NCBI GenBank assembly: GCA_014382015.1
Contig: JACNKN010000041.1
Location: forward strand, 62,001-126,000
Length of the DNA stretch: 64,000 bases
DNA from: Fidelibacterota bacterium
Lineage (GTDB): Bacteria > Fidelibacterota > Marinisomatia > Marinisomatales > TCS55
Direction of reading: 5' to 3'
In this document: positions 28,518 through 38,052 of the stretch, piece by piece
How positions within the stretch are numbered: position 1 is the first letter of the stretch
Layout of the letters: each line of letters begins with the position of its first letter
Translations under genes and position numbers: made by a program
Notes under the pieces: generated by a model
Databases searched by the model: none
The model's input: only the letters and a program-made list of their open reading frames with translations
Told to the model about the DNA's origin: nothing

Positions 28518-28946
28518 ATGAAAACAAGATCACTAAAAGCTTCTGAAATACAAAAAGACTGGTATGTGGCCGATGCCGAGGGTAAAACCCTGGGCCGCTT
28601 CGCCAGTGAAGTCGCAAAAATTTTACGCGGAAAGCATAAACCCAGCTTTACACCTCATATGGATATGGGTGATTTTGTGGTTGTGGTTAATGCAGATAAG
28701 GTAAGGGTTTCTGGTGCGAAGGAATCGGATAAAACTTATTTTAAACATTCTGGGTATCCTGGTGCAACTACTTTTACAAAATTAGATCATATGCGGCGTA
28801 ATCACCCGGAACGGATTGTCGAAAAAGCCGTTTGGGGTATGCTTCCTAAAAACCGCTTGGGACGGGCTATCATTAAACACTTGAAAGTGTATAACGGTCC
28901 CGAACATCCCCATACAGCGCAACAACCCAAAGAATTGGATATTTAA
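28518..28946 (+). CDS. rplM: 50S ribosomal protein L13
   Basis: A 142-residue protein with [26 protein letters not shown] at the N-terminus, the signature [19 protein letters not shown] and the C-terminal HPHTAQQPK. It binds 23S rRNA early in large-subunit assembly. It starts the rplM-rpsI-rpsB-tsf-pyrH-frr string, and its stop overlaps rpsI by one base. Confidence 0.98.
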   Translation: MKTRSLKASEIQKDWYVADAEGKTLGRFASEVAKILRGKHKPSFTPHMDMGDFVVVVNADKVRVSGAKESDKTYFKHSGYPGATTFTKLDHMRRNHPERIVEKAVWGMLPKNRLGRAIIKHLKVYNGPEHPHTAQQPKELDI

Positions 28947-29338
28947 TGGCTAATGCAGTTTATAATTCTGTCGGTCGTCGAAAAGAATCTATTGCCCGTG
29001 TGTCTATGACTCCTGGGAAAGGTACTATTTCTATCAATGGCCGTCCATTTAAAGATTATATTTGTCGGGAAAGTCTGGCAATTGTGGTGACACAACCACT
29101 TGATTTAATTGATCAACGGGAATCTTATGATATCACCGTTAACGTAAAAGGGGGTGGCCTTACAGGACAAGCCGGTGCCATCCGTTTAGGGATTTCCCGA
29201 GCATTAAATGATGTAAGCGAGGATTTTCGCCCCCAATTAAAAGCAGCCGGTTTTCTCACTCGTGATGCACGGGAAGTTGAACGTAAAAAATATGGTCAAC
29301 CCGGCGCTCGCAAAAAATTCCAATTCTCAAAACGTTAA
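28946..29338 (+). CDS. rpsI: 30S ribosomal protein S9
   Basis: A 130-residue protein with [12 protein letters not shown] at the N-terminus, [18 protein letters not shown] in the core and the invariant C-terminal tail KKFQFSKR that reaches the ribosomal P site. Coupled to rplM by a one-base overlap. Confidence 0.98.
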   Translation: MANAVYNSVGRRKESIARVSMTPGKGTISINGRPFKDYICRESLAIVVTQPLDLIDQRESYDITVNVKGGGLTGQAGAIRLGISRALNDVSEDFRPQLKAAGFLTRDAREVERKKYGQPGARKKFQFSKR

Positions 29339-29342
29339 TATT

Positions 29343-30191
29343 ATGGCAGCATTAAAAGTAAAATTCGAAGACTTACTGGGTACAGGCGCACACTTTGGGC
29401 ATGTAACCCGGAAGTGGAGCCCCAACTTTAAACCTTTTATCCTGATGGAAAAAAATGGGGTTCATATTATCAATATAGATGAAACTATTCGCCATTTGGA
29501 CAATGCCCTCAGCTTTATCAGTGGAAAAGCAAAAAAGAAAGGTGAATTCCTGTTTGTGGGAACAAAGGCTCAAGCCAAAGACATTGTTCAACAGGAAGCG
29601 GATCGTTGTTCCATGTTTTATGTGGTTGAACGTTGGTTAGGCGGGACACTCACTAATTTTACAACTATAAAGAAAAGTATTAAACGGCTGCACTTGCTGG
29701 AAAAAGAGGGGTCACAGATTTATGAAAATCAGACCAAGAAAGAAATCCAGATGCTCAACCGTGAACGGATTAAACTTTCAGATCAGCACCGAGGAATAAA
29801 AGATATGCGCCGCCTTCCGGATGCGGTCATTATTGTGGATGCCAAACTTGAAAGTACCGCTGTGAGAGAGGCCACAATATTGGGTATTCCCATTATTGCC
29901 ATTGTTGATTCTAATACGGATCCAACCATTATAGATTATCCCATTCCGGCCAATGATGATTCGATCCGGACAATTCAACTTATCATGTCTGTCATTGCAG
30001 ATACCATTCTGGATACAAGTGGTAAATCCGATAATAATCCAGAAAAAGTCGCTAACCAGGAATCGGATACAACCGAAAAAGACGCTAAGGTTGAAACGAA
30101 AGTTGCTTCAGATGACACAGATAAAAAAGATTCACCACCAGCAGTAGAAAAAGTTGAAGATCCCGTAGAGGAGGCTGAAGAAGCAAAATGA
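29343..30191 (+). CDS. rpsB: 30S ribosomal protein S2
   Basis: The ATG at 29343 gives a 282-residue protein beginning [20 protein letters not shown], followed by signatures [14 protein letters not shown] and [11 protein letters not shown]2 proper ends near residue 225. The last ~55 residues form an acidic, Lys/Glu/Asp-rich disordered tail (from about DTSGKSDN on). Acidic S2 tails occur in some lineages; its role is unknown. A longer reading frame starting at 29262 would overlap rpsI and is not credible. Confidence 0.96.
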   Translation: MAALKVKFEDLLGTGAHFGHVTRKWSPNFKPFILMEKNGVHIINIDETIRHLDNALSFISGKAKKKGEFLFVGTKAQAKDIVQQEADRCSMFYVVERWLGGTLTNFTTIKKSIKRLHLLEKEGSQIYENQTKKEIQMLNRERIKLSDQHRGIKDMRRLPDAVIIVDAKLESTAVREATILGIPIIAIVDSNTDPTIIDYPIPANDDSIRTIQLIMSVIADTILDTSGKSDNNPEKVANQESDTTEKDAKVETKVASDDTDKKDSPPAVEKVEDPVEEAEEAK

Positions 30192-30805
30192 GTATAGATG
30201 CCAAAACAGTAAAAGCATTGCGCGACAAAACAGGCGCAGGAATGATGGATTGTAAAAAAGCGTTGGTTGAAACAGATGGCAATTTAGAAAATGCTATTGA
30301 CCATTTACGTAAATCAGGTATTGCGAAAGCAGAGAAAAAGGGTGAACGAACCGCTAAAGAGGGTCTGATCTTTTCTTATATACATCATGGCGGCCGTTTG
30401 GGTGTCCTCGTTGAATTGAACTGTGAAACAGATTTCGTAGCGAAAACAGAAGGCTACTCTGAATTAGCACATAATTTGGCTATGCAGGTTGCAGCCACAA
30501 ATCCATTGGCGATTCGGCGTGAAGATATTGACCCGTCTATGGTGGAACATGAAAAAAATATCTTTATGGACCAGGTTAAAGATTCAGGGAAACCTGAAAA
30601 TATCATTGAAAAAATTGTTGAAGGCAGAATGGAGAAATTTTATGCAGAAACATGTCTTCTCGAGCAATCATTTATAAAAGATCCCGATAAGAAAGTTGGC
30701 GATCTCCTCACGCAGGCGGTGGCAACATTGGGCGAAAACATTGTGGTCAGCCGGTTTACTCGTTTCGCCATTGGCGAAGAATCCAGTAACGGACAACCGC
30801 ACTAA
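30188..30805 (+). CDS. tsf: Elongation factor Ts
   Basis: A 205-residue protein with the N-terminal UBA-like domain ([20 protein letters not shown]) and the signature [19 protein letters not shown]. It recycles EF-Tu by releasing GDP. At 205 residues it is the short form with one core subdomain, as in many non-proteobacteria (E. coli has 283). The four-base ATGA overlap with rpsB shows coupling. Confidence 0.97.
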   Translation: MSIDAKTVKALRDKTGAGMMDCKKALVETDGNLENAIDHLRKSGIAKAEKKGERTAKEGLIFSYIHHGGRLGVLVELNCETDFVAKTEGYSELAHNLAMQVAATNPLAIRREDIDPSMVEHEKNIFMDQVKDSGKPENIIEKIVEGRMEKFYAETCLLEQSFIKDPDKKVGDLLTQAVATLGENIVVSRFTRFAIGEESSNGQPH

Positions 30806-30812
30806 ATTATAG

Positions 30813-31529
30813 ATGTCAAGTCCTGCTTTCAGGCGAATCCTTCTTAAGTTAAGCGGGGAGGTACTTGCCGGCGACCAGGGATTTGGTATTGATCCGAAAA
30901 AGGCGACTCAGCTCGCCAACGAAGTCAAATCTATCTACGAAATGGGTATCAGTATTGGCCTCATCATTGGTGCGGGCAATATATTTCGCGGACTGCAAGC
31001 TGCTGGTAAAGGTATGGATCGTGTCACTGGTGATTATCTGGGCATGCTGGCAACCATCATGAATGCGATTAGTCTGCAGGATGCATTGGAACATGTGGGC
31101 GTCGAAACACGAACACTTTCTGCCATTACTGTATCCCAAATAGCTGAACCTTACATTCGGCGAAGGGCGCTTCGTCATTTAGAAAAAGGCCGTGTGGTTA
31201 TTATTGCTGGCGGCACAGGAAATCCCTACTTTACTACTGATACGGCTGCTGCGCTTCGCGCGACTGAACTCCACGCAGAAGTTTTAATTAAAGGCACCAA
31301 AGTGGATGGTGTGTATGACAAGGATCCTGTTGTAAATTCTGATGCAACACGTTACAAAAAGGTTTCATACTCAGAAGTGTTAGCTAAAAATCTTCGGGTG
31401 ATGGATTTAACTGCCATTACGTTATGCAAAGAGAATTCATTGCCCATACGTGTATTTAATATTAATACAAAAGGTGATTTAAAACGTTTGCTGAATGGTG
31501 AAGATATCGGTACAACAGTGGTCGAATAA
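30813..31529 (+). CDS. pyrH: UMP kinase
   Basis: A 238-residue amino-acid-kinase-fold enzyme: [39 protein letters not shown] and [13 protein letters not shown]. It phosphorylates UMP to UDP, connecting this translation operon with the pyr operon 3 kb upstream. It sits between tsf and frr, the widely conserved order. Confidence 0.98.
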   Translation: MSSPAFRRILLKLSGEVLAGDQGFGIDPKKATQLANEVKSIYEMGISIGLIIGAGNIFRGLQAAGKGMDRVTGDYLGMLATIMNAISLQDALEHVGVETRTLSAITVSQIAEPYIRRRALRHLEKGRVVIIAGGTGNPYFTTDTAAALRATELHAEVLIKGTKVDGVYDKDPVVNSDATRYKKVSYSEVLAKNLRVMDLTAITLCKENSLPIRVFNINTKGDLKRLLNGEDIGTTVVE

Positions 31530-31534
31530 TTATT

Positions 31535-32092
31535 ATGCTGGAAGAAATATATAAAGACGCATCACACAGGATGGACCAAGCGGTTGAACATACGCTCATG
31601 GAATTGGCGAAGGTTCGAACCGGACGGGCAAATCCCGAGTTACTCAATTCAATTCAAGTTGAATATTATGGATCAATGATGCCCATGAACCAGGTATCCA
31701 CTGTTTCAGTTCCTGAACCACGGCTCATTATACTCCAGCCGTTCGAAAAGTCATTAATTCCAGTTATTGAAAAAGCCATCATGGATTCCAATTTAGGGTT
31801 AACACCCAGTAATAACGGAAATGCGGTATTGGTTCCGATTCCGGCATTATCAGAAGAACGTCGGAAAGATTTAATTAAATATGTTCATCAGGTGATTGAG
31901 GAGGGACGGGTTGCTGTTCGGAATGTCCGTCGGGATGCGCTTCATCATGTAAAGGAATTTGGGCAAAAAGAACATGTATCTGAGGATGAAATTCACAGGC
32001 AGGAAACTGAAATGCAAACGTTGACAGATAATCATGTAGGTTCGCTCAATGAGATGCAGGCCAAAAAAGAAAAGGAACTCATGGAGTTCTAA
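31535..32092 (+). CDS. frr: Ribosome recycling factor
   Basis: A 185-residue protein with KVRTGRANPELLNSIQVEYYGSMMPMNQ, EERRKDLIKYVHQ and the C-terminal helix rich in Glu/Lys. Together with EF-G it splits post-termination ribosomes. It is the last gene of the operon, and a strong terminator follows. Confidence 0.98.
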   Translation: MLEEIYKDASHRMDQAVEHTLMELAKVRTGRANPELLNSIQVEYYGSMMPMNQVSTVSVPEPRLIILQPFEKSLIPVIEKAIMDSNLGLTPSNNGNAVLVPIPALSEERRKDLIKYVHQVIEEGRVAVRNVRRDALHHVKEFGQKEHVSEDEIHRQETEMQTLTDNHVGSLNEMQAKKEKELMEF

Positions 32093-32116
32093 TTTTCATT
32101 TTTTAAAATTGTAAAT

Positions 32117-32157
32117 AAAAATCCCCGCTCCGAATAATCGAGGCGGGGATTTTTTTT
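32117..32157 (+). terminator. Terminator after frr
   Basis: The stem ATCCCCGC (32121-32128) / GCGGGGAT (32143-32150), preceded by an A-run and followed by a run of eight T including the last stem base. The A and T tracts make it bidirectional, so it can also end the convergent nrdJ transcript. Confidence 0.92.
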
Positions 32158-32176
32158 AGAGAATGAAATGAATCAA

Positions 32177-34630
32177 TCATTCACACTTGGAAAATCCGCA
32201 TCCAGGGCACGTGACACACCCACCTTCGTGCATGACAGAACTGCCGCAGTCGGGACATATGGTAATGTTTTTGAAGGTGAAGTCTGTCATATCCATTTGA
32301 TGTTCAGAAGCTTCTTCTTTTGTCGCCATGGTAATGGACGGTTTTCGTTGCATATTCTCGTTATCCGAATTTGAACCTGTACTGCAAAAATCAGGATTTT
32401 CACTGAGATAATCATCGAGTGCTTTACCAATTGCATCCGGTGTGGACAGAATCAGGCGGCCATCTTCCCAGGTTGGATTCGGTCCACTGATTCCTTTTAA
32501 TTGTTTTATAATGGCATTCGGATCAATCCCGGATCGAAGGGCGAGAGAAATTAGACGGCTAATCGCTTCGGATTGCGCTGCAGCATTTCCGCCTGCTTTT
32601 CCAATGGTTGTGAATACTTCACATAATCCGTTTTCATCCTGGTTAATTGTAATGTAAAGGGTCCCTTCGCCCGTACGGATTCGACGGGTAACTCCTTCAG
32701 TTGTATGGGGTCGTATCCGTGGCCGTTTTTCTACGACAGGCATCTCAGATTCTACCCGGGATGTGGCGGCTATATCTTCAATATTTTTACCATTTTCCGT
32801 ATTTTCAGTAATGAGGATTCCTTCCCTGGATCCTTCCCGATATACGGTAATCCCTTTCAAGCCTGTTTTATAGGCAGTCATGTAGATATCGGCTACGGTT
32901 TGTAATTTGATATTTTCCTTCAGATTTACCGTTGAAGAAATAGAACTATCAATATACTTTTGAATGACACCCTGCATTTTGACCCGGGCAAAAGGATCAA
33001 TATCATGGGAAGTAATCACATATTCTGGCAGATTTTCATCCGTATCGAATAATTTTTTAATAATGGGGTGATACACTTTGTATTCATCAAATGTTTTCCC
33101 ATATCCATCATCATTCTTTTTCACACGTCTTTTATATGACGTGGCGAATATGGGCTCGATACCCGAGGTGACTCGAGCCACGATGGCACCGCTGCCAGTA
33201 GGAGGAACCGTTAATACGGTTGAGTTTCGAATTCCGTTTTCTTTAATTTTATTATTTAAGTTTCGGGGAAGGTTTTTGATGAATTGACTTTTTCGGTAGC
33301 CTGCCCAGTCAAAATTCGGAAAAGATCCTTTTTCATTTGCCAGTTCAACACTGGTGTCATATGCACTATCCCGTAAAATTTGCATGACCTGTTCGACGGT
33401 TTGAATTGCATCGTCACTGTCATATTTGATGCCCATTCGGACAAGCATGTCACCCAGTCCCAGAATACCCAACCCGATTCGACGATCATTGGTGGCATTT
33501 TGTTTTTGGGAATCAAGGGCATGGCGGTCCAAGTTATAATCGATTACATTATCCAGGAACCGTGTGGCAATTCCCACCGTATCCTTGAATTCATCAATCA
33601 TAAAGTTGCCATCAACATCTACAAATCGTTCCAGATTAATGGAGCCAAGATTACAGCATCCTCCATCGGGTAGTGGTTGTTCTGCACAGGGATTCGTTGA
33701 AACAAGCGGACTACAATATTCCGCATTATGGTAATCGGTCATTGTATCCCAGAAGAGTAATCCTGGTTCAGCGCTGGTATGGGCGTGCTCAATTATTTTA
33801 TTCCACAATTTCCGGGCGTTTATCCTTTTATATACTTGTTCATTCCATTTGAGTTCAAATTCAGAATCACTTTCAACTGCTTCCATGAATCCGTGGGTTA
33901 AGAGGACGGAAATGTTGGAATATTTCACCATGTGAATATCATCGGTTTTTATTTCAATAAACTTTTCAATATCCGGATGGTCTACCCGAAGGGTTTGCAT
34001 GTTGGCGCCACGACGGCCGTGCTGGGCGATCGTATTGGTATTTTCACTGAAAAGGTTCATAAACCCCACAGGGCCGCAGGATTCACCGCCGGTTCCTTTA
34101 ATGGCATCACCGGAGGGACGCAGTACAGATAGATCATGGCCGCAGCCGCCGCCATATTTATATGTACGGGCTTCTTCTTCAATGGTCCGATAAATTGAGT
34201 TGATGGAATCGTCCTGAATTCCCACCACATAACAATTGTTGAGTGTGGTGGTAATATCTTCCCTGCCGGCGCCATGCATGATGCGGCCACCCGGTGTAAA
34301 TTTAAAATCCTCTAAAATAGAATAAAATTTCTTTTCCCATGTTTCCCGTAGCTTTTTAGTCCGTTCAATGGAAGCCAGGGCATTCGCCTGACGTTGCCAT
34401 AGTTCGTACGGGTGGCTTTCCCATGGGGCGAGATATTTATTTTTCAAAACGTCAGCGCCGAGTGTATCGCCTTCGTAATAATTGTCTATGAGGTATGGAG
34501 TGAATTCGTTAGAAATACTTTGTCCGTCAACTTCTTTCGTCAGTTCACGAACTGTTTCCTCAACCATAATGTTGAGTTCACCCGAGGTTGTCTTTCCACT
34601 GGGAAAGTTGAGTTCTATTGCTTCTGCCAT
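32177..34630 (-). CDS. nrdJ: Adenosylcobalamin-dependent (class II) ribonucleotide reductase
   Basis: An 817-residue enzyme. The barrel is recognisable from FTPGGRIMHGAGR, the redox Cys in LNNCYVVG (C133), the radical Cys in NPCAEQPLPDGG followed by CCNLGSINL, and PTGSGAIVARVTSGIEP. A TSCPD-type domain follows (LCEVFTTIGKAGGNAAAQ), then a C-terminal Cys-rich tail CPDCGSSVMHEGGC-TCPGCGFSKCE, which can carry zinc and reducing thiols. It makes deoxynucleotides with a B12 radical and needs no separate radical subunit, so the organism depends on cobalamin. It is a single-gene transcript convergent with frr. Confidence 0.96.
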   Translation of the reverse strand: MAEAIELNFPSGKTTSGELNIMVEETVRELTKEVDGQSISNEFTPYLIDNYYEGDTLGADVLKNKYLAPWESHPYELWQRQANALASIERTKKLRETWEKKFYSILEDFKFTPGGRIMHGAGREDITTTLNNCYVVGIQDDSINSIYRTIEEEARTYKYGGGCGHDLSVLRPSGDAIKGTGGESCGPVGFMNLFSENTNTIAQHGRRGANMQTLRVDHPDIEKFIEIKTDDIHMVKYSNISVLLTHGFMEAVESDSEFELKWNEQVYKRINARKLWNKIIEHAHTSAEPGLLFWDTMTDYHNAEYCSPLVSTNPCAEQPLPDGGCCNLGSINLERFVDVDGNFMIDEFKDTVGIATRFLDNVIDYNLDRHALDSQKQNATNDRRIGLGILGLGDMLVRMGIKYDSDDAIQTVEQVMQILRDSAYDTSVELANEKGSFPNFDWAGYRKSQFIKNLPRNLNNKIKENGIRNSTVLTVPPTGSGAIVARVTSGIEPIFATSYKRRVKKNDDGYGKTFDEYKVYHPIIKKLFDTDENLPEYVITSHDIDPFARVKMQGVIQKYIDSSISSTVNLKENIKLQTVADIYMTAYKTGLKGITVYREGSREGILITENTENGKNIEDIAATSRVESEMPVVEKRPRIRPHTTEGVTRRIRTGEGTLYITINQDENGLCEVFTTIGKAGGNAAAQSEAISRLISLALRSGIDPNAIIKQLKGISGPNPTWEDGRLILSTPDAIGKALDDYLSENPDFCSTGSNSDNENMQRKPSITMATKEEASEHQMDMTDFTFKNITICPDCGSSVMHEGGCVTCPGCGFSKCE

Positions 34631-34987
34631 TAACAGTCGTTCCTAGTTTGGTATGTGGTGTTGTAAAAAAACAGGCCTTTTTATAGGTTGATAAATGAAA
34701 AAAGTGATAATCGACTTGGTTGGCACGGCCAATATATAATCGCGGAAAAAACTACCCAAGAAGAAAAGTAAATAAAGTTAAAACATTCTCGAGAAAAAAG
34801 TGATTCAATCAAGTTTTCCACAATTTATCCACACCTATCATGATTTTTTTAACCTCACTTTTTACATAGAAGAATAGGACACCTCTCTCTTCTATAAAAA
34901 TCCACCGACGAGACTCACCCTAAAAGAAACTATTTTGGAATAGAAACGCTGGAGCCCGTATTTTTTCTGGTATAAATTCCCCCTTAC
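34631..34987. other. Intergenic region upstream of nrdJ and of tRNA-Gly
   Basis: No coding frame is credible. It carries two DnaA-box-like sequences, TTTTCCACA (34814-34822) and TTATCCACA (34825-34833), in the same orientation with starts 11 bases apart. It also carries a TATAAAAAGG-like stretch on the - strand before nrdJ and an extended -10 (TGGTATAAA, 34968-34976) before the tRNA. No clear NrdR box was found. Confidence 0.5.
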
Positions 34988-35059
34988 GCGGGCGTCGTAT
35001 AATGGCTATTACCCCAGCTTCCCAAGCTGGTGACGAGGGTCCGATTCCCTTCGCCCGCT
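34988..35059 (+). tRNA. tRNA-Gly (anticodon CCC)
   Basis: A complete cloverleaf: acceptor GCGGGCG (34988-34994) pairs with CGCCCGC (35052-35058), discriminator T. The anticodon arm is CCAGC-TTCCCAA-GCTGG with anticodon CCC, and the T arm is GAGGG-TCCGATT-CCCTT. CCA is not encoded. The extended -10 TGGTATAAA ends 12 bases upstream. Confidence 0.93.
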
Positions 35060-35144
35060 CAATGCCATTCCCAGATTGGTTAATTTCTGAAAGAAAGGTC
35101 GATTGATTGGACAAATCGTAAAAGTATGTTTTTTCGAGGAATTA

Positions 35145-35175
35145 AAAAAGGGACGTGGAGGGCACGTCCCTTTTT
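35145..35175 (+). terminator. Terminator after tRNA-Gly
   Basis: A perfect 13-bp stem AAAAAGGGACGTG / CACGTCCCTTTTT (35145-35157 and 35163-35175) with loop GAGGG. The A-run and T-run make it strong and possibly bidirectional. Confidence 0.93.
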
Positions 35176-35291
35176 CTTACAATCAACTTACGCTTAAGGA
35201 TACAAATGAGAATTGTAGCAATTGCAAAAATTTATTACATTTTGGTTAATAATGATGTGATGAAGGTCACGGGAGCGGAAAAATAATTTCT

Positions 35292-36215
35292 ATGAATAAT
35301 CTAAAAGGGGTATGGACACCTATACTCACACCCCTAAAAGCTGACCTGACCATTGATAAAACCAAGTATTTTAATCACCTCAGATGGTTATTGAATCACG
35401 GCATTGATGGTATTGTGGTTTTTGGCACGAATGGGGAAGCCACTTCATTCTCAGTGTTCGAACGAATGGAACTTCTGGATTGGATAAAAGAAGTGCAGAT
35501 TCCTTCAGACAATATTATGGTAGGTACAGGATGCAGCGCCCTAACGGATACGATTACTCTGGGTAAACATGCTGTTTCCAATGGATATTTCCATCATTTG
35601 ATGTTACCGCCATTCTATTATAAAACGCCCAGTCAAGAGGGATTGGTCCATTATTTCAGCGAAGTGATTCAACGCATTGATGATGAGCGGCTGAAAATTT
35701 ATTTATATAATTTTCCTCTCCTTTCTGGAATTCACTTTGATGTCAATTTGGTCAAAGAACTCATGGAAAAATTCCCGGATCAAATTGTAGGATACAAAGA
35801 CAGCTCCGGAGATTGGGAAAACACCAAAGTCATCCTCACCAAATGTCCTGGGTTAACTGTTTTCCCTGGTTCAGAAGCGTTCCTAACCCAAGTGCTGGAT
35901 ACAGGAGGTGCAGGCGTCATTAGCGGTACAGCGAACGTAAATCCCGGCTATATAAAAGAAACATATAATACATTTTTTACAGATCGGGAATTGGCTGCAT
36001 CCTGCCAAGAAAAAATTACTGCTTTCAGAAAAGCCGTTCAGGCCTATCCATTAATCGCTGCGTTAAAAGGATTAATGAAATACCAAAGAAATGACGATAA
36101 GTGGGGGAACTTACGCCCGCCGCTTTCGGCCCTGTCTTCATCAGATTTTAAAGCATTATTGAGGTCGGTCAAGTCACTGAAATATACACTGGCTGATTCA
36201 CCGCATGCCGACTAA
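35292..36215 (+). CDS. Dihydrodipicolinate synthase (DapA) family aldolase
   Basis: A 307-residue TIM-barrel enzyme. It has the GTNGEATSF pyruvate-carboxylate loop (GTTGE in DapA), the catalytic Tyr region IYLYNFPLLSG and the Schiff-base Lys in GYKDSSGDWENT. The superfamily covers DapA, N-acetylneuraminate lyase and 2-keto-3-deoxy sugar-acid aldolases. GTNGE and the absence of dap neighbours leave the substrate open, and a sugar-acid aldolase is as likely as lysine biosynthesis. It is a single gene between terminators. Confidence 0.88.
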   Translation: MNNLKGVWTPILTPLKADLTIDKTKYFNHLRWLLNHGIDGIVVFGTNGEATSFSVFERMELLDWIKEVQIPSDNIMVGTGCSALTDTITLGKHAVSNGYFHHLMLPPFYYKTPSQEGLVHYFSEVIQRIDDERLKIYLYNFPLLSGIHFDVNLVKELMEKFPDQIVGYKDSSGDWENTKVILTKCPGLTVFPGSEAFLTQVLDTGGAGVISGTANVNPGYIKETYNTFFTDRELAASCQEKITAFRKAVQAYPLIAALKGLMKYQRNDDKWGNLRPPLSALSSSDFKALLRSVKSLKYTLADSPHAD

Positions 36216-36572
36216 TTTTAATCTGGTTGCAACCTGAAAATGTCAGGTACTTTTTAGATAAAACCAATTCATTCCACCAAGACAACAACTGTGTCTGATC
36301 CCCCATTCGAAGTGTTGAGAGAAGAATCTAAAGAACTGTTCCTTGTGGCAGTTTGTTTTATGAGTTTTATATGGTTTAGTATTCGTTAGTTATGTTACAG
36401 GACGACACGTCCTGTTTGAGTATGTTGGGATTAAAATGATGAACTGTGTGAATCATTTCTACTTCATAAATGACGGAGGTCGAGTAAAAAAAACTTTTGA
36501 CAAGTATGCGGAGGATCCTCTCCTGTTTTTCTGTCCCATTTCTAATGTTCCTATCTCCGTAAATTCTAAGCT
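36216..36572. other. Intergenic region with two hairpins
   Basis: No coding frame is credible. ACCTGA/TCAGGT (36232-36248) followed by ACTTTTT is a likely terminator for the aldolase gene. ACAGGAC/GTCCTGT (36397-36415, loop GACAC) is a second perfect 7-bp hairpin of unknown role. TTGACA at about 36494 may be the -35 of the DUF512 gene promoter. Confidence 0.5.
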
Positions 36573-37868
36573 ATGAAAATCCTATCTGTCTATGAAAACA
36601 GCACTGCTGCAGAATTGGGTCTGAAACCGGGTGACCGCATCGATGCAATTGATGGTTCCCGCGTCCGGGATATTATTGATTATCGCTTCAAAATATCTGA
36701 TGAAAATGTTGTATTACGTGTCCGGCAAAATGGTGAGATTCTGGAATATGACATCGAAAAAGATTATGATGATGATTTAGGATTAGAATTCGAAGATTTT
36801 CGCACCCGGAAATGTGCCAATGACTGTATTTTTTGTTTTGTAGATCAGAACCCAAAGGGTATGCGGGAAGCACTGTATTTTCGGGATGGGGATTTCCGAT
36901 TATCGTTTCTCTACGGCCATTATATTACCATGACCAATATGGGTTGGAAGGAAATGAAACGGATCGTGGACCAGCGGCTGTCGCCATTATATATTTCTGT
37001 CCATGTGACCCAGCCCGATAAGCGGTTGGAAATGTTTCTCTATGGCAAGGATGATAATCTGTTGAGAAAATTCGAATATTTAACAGAAAACGGGATTGAA
37101 CTCCATTCCCAGGTGGTCCTCTGCCCTGAATGGAATGATGGGGAATTTTTAGAACAAACAATTAAAGATATTCATCAATATTCACCCATGGCCCGGTCCA
37201 TGTCTATTGTCCCGGCGGGGTTGACAAAACATCGGGATGGATTACCATTTATCCCACCGGTCACCAGAGATTATGCTGAGAAATTCATCCATGTTGCAGA
37301 ACAGCTTGGGAAAAAATATCGGCTAAAGGATGGGCGTAGATTTTTATTTTTGAGCGATGAATGGTTTATTGTTACCAAACGGGATTTGCCCAATACGGAT
37401 TATTATGAAGATGTAGATTTATGTGAAAACGGCGTGGGACAGGTACCCTTATTTTGGGAACAATGGCAGGATGGCATGACCGCTATTTCTCCTAAATTGG
37501 AAACACCTCAACAGGTAACGGTTTGTTCAGGAACTCTAATTAGTGATTGGTTCAAAACTCATCTTATTCCAAGTATATCCCGTATCGAAAATCTTGATAT
37601 AAATTATATCCCCATCCGGAATGAATTTTTTGGTGCAGCAGAAGTCACTGTCACCGGATTGCTCACAGGGCAGGATATTGTGAATCAGCTGAAAGGGGAA
37701 GAATTGGGGAAAATAGTCATTTTCAGTGACCGAATTTTGAGAGAAACAGATGGTAAGATTACATTGGATGATATGACCTTAGAGCAAATATCTAATGGGA
37801 TCGGTACTCAGGTTTTAGTAACAGATGATTCACCGGAATCATTTTTTAAACTTTTAGCGTCAAATTAA
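36573..37868 (+). CDS. DUF512 radical SAM-like protein with N-terminal PDZ domain
   Basis: A 431-residue protein. The N-terminus is PDZ-like (VYENSTAAELGLKPGDRIDAI). It is followed by a radical-SAM-type cluster CANDCIFCFVDQ (Cys near residues 78, 82 and 85), GDFRLSFLYGHYIT, and the C-terminal DUF512 part with TGLLTGQDI and IFSDRILRET. Similar proteins are widespread in Clostridia and Cyanobacteria; their reaction is unknown. The gene is commonly next to der, as here, suggesting a tie to ribosome biogenesis or RNA modification. That link is inference. Confidence 0.88.
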   Translation: MKILSVYENSTAAELGLKPGDRIDAIDGSRVRDIIDYRFKISDENVVLRVRQNGEILEYDIEKDYDDDLGLEFEDFRTRKCANDCIFCFVDQNPKGMREALYFRDGDFRLSFLYGHYITMTNMGWKEMKRIVDQRLSPLYISVHVTQPDKRLEMFLYGKDDNLLRKFEYLTENGIELHSQVVLCPEWNDGEFLEQTIKDIHQYSPMARSMSIVPAGLTKHRDGLPFIPPVTRDYAEKFIHVAEQLGKKYRLKDGRRFLFLSDEWFIVTKRDLPNTDYYEDVDLCENGVGQVPLFWEQWQDGMTAISPKLETPQQVTVCSGTLISDWFKTHLIPSISRIENLDINYIPIRNEFFGAAEVTVTGLLTGQDIVNQLKGEELGKIVIFSDRILRETDGKITLDDMTLEQISNGIGTQVLVTDDSPESFFKLLASN

Positions 37869-37876
37869 TGAGACGG

Positions 37877-37980
37877 TTCTTCCCAATGATCCCCATCCAA
37901 ACCTTCCCCATTGGGGAAGACTTTAAAGGATTAGACAGATCCTATGGGACTTTTGGACAAGTTTTTCAAAACTGTCTAAT
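37877..37980 (+). other. Structured spacer between the DUF512 gene and der
   Basis: Two inverted repeats occur in sequence: TTCTTCCCAAT (37877-37887) with ATTGGGGAAGA (37910-37920), one bulge; then ATTAGACAG (37930-37938) with CTGTCTAAT (37972-37980), which can be extended by TTTTG/CAAAA across a 12-base bulge. The first may be a terminator-like element, the second a leader structure of der. Confidence 0.5.
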
Positions 37981-38052
37981 AATAATGATGACATTTCATT
38001 CAATCATTCATTCAAACAATCAGCGCGAATTCGCGCCATTCATTTTTTAAAT

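Noticed and set aside
29262-29342. Longer N-terminus for ribosomal protein S2
   Set aside because: The extension lies inside rpsI; the S2 family begins at the ATG at 29343.
34814-34833. Possible replication origin from DnaA boxes
   Set aside because: Only two boxes, no dnaA, dnaN or gidA neighbours and no AT-rich unwinding repeat array.
34920-35114. - strand open frame across tRNA-Gly
   Set aside because: It is antisense to a complete tRNA and crosses its promoter; the frame is a by-product of the tRNA sequence.
37868-38050. 60-codon frame between the DUF512 gene and der
   Set aside because: It coincides with two inverted repeats and repetitive ATTCATTC sequence; no protein-like pattern.
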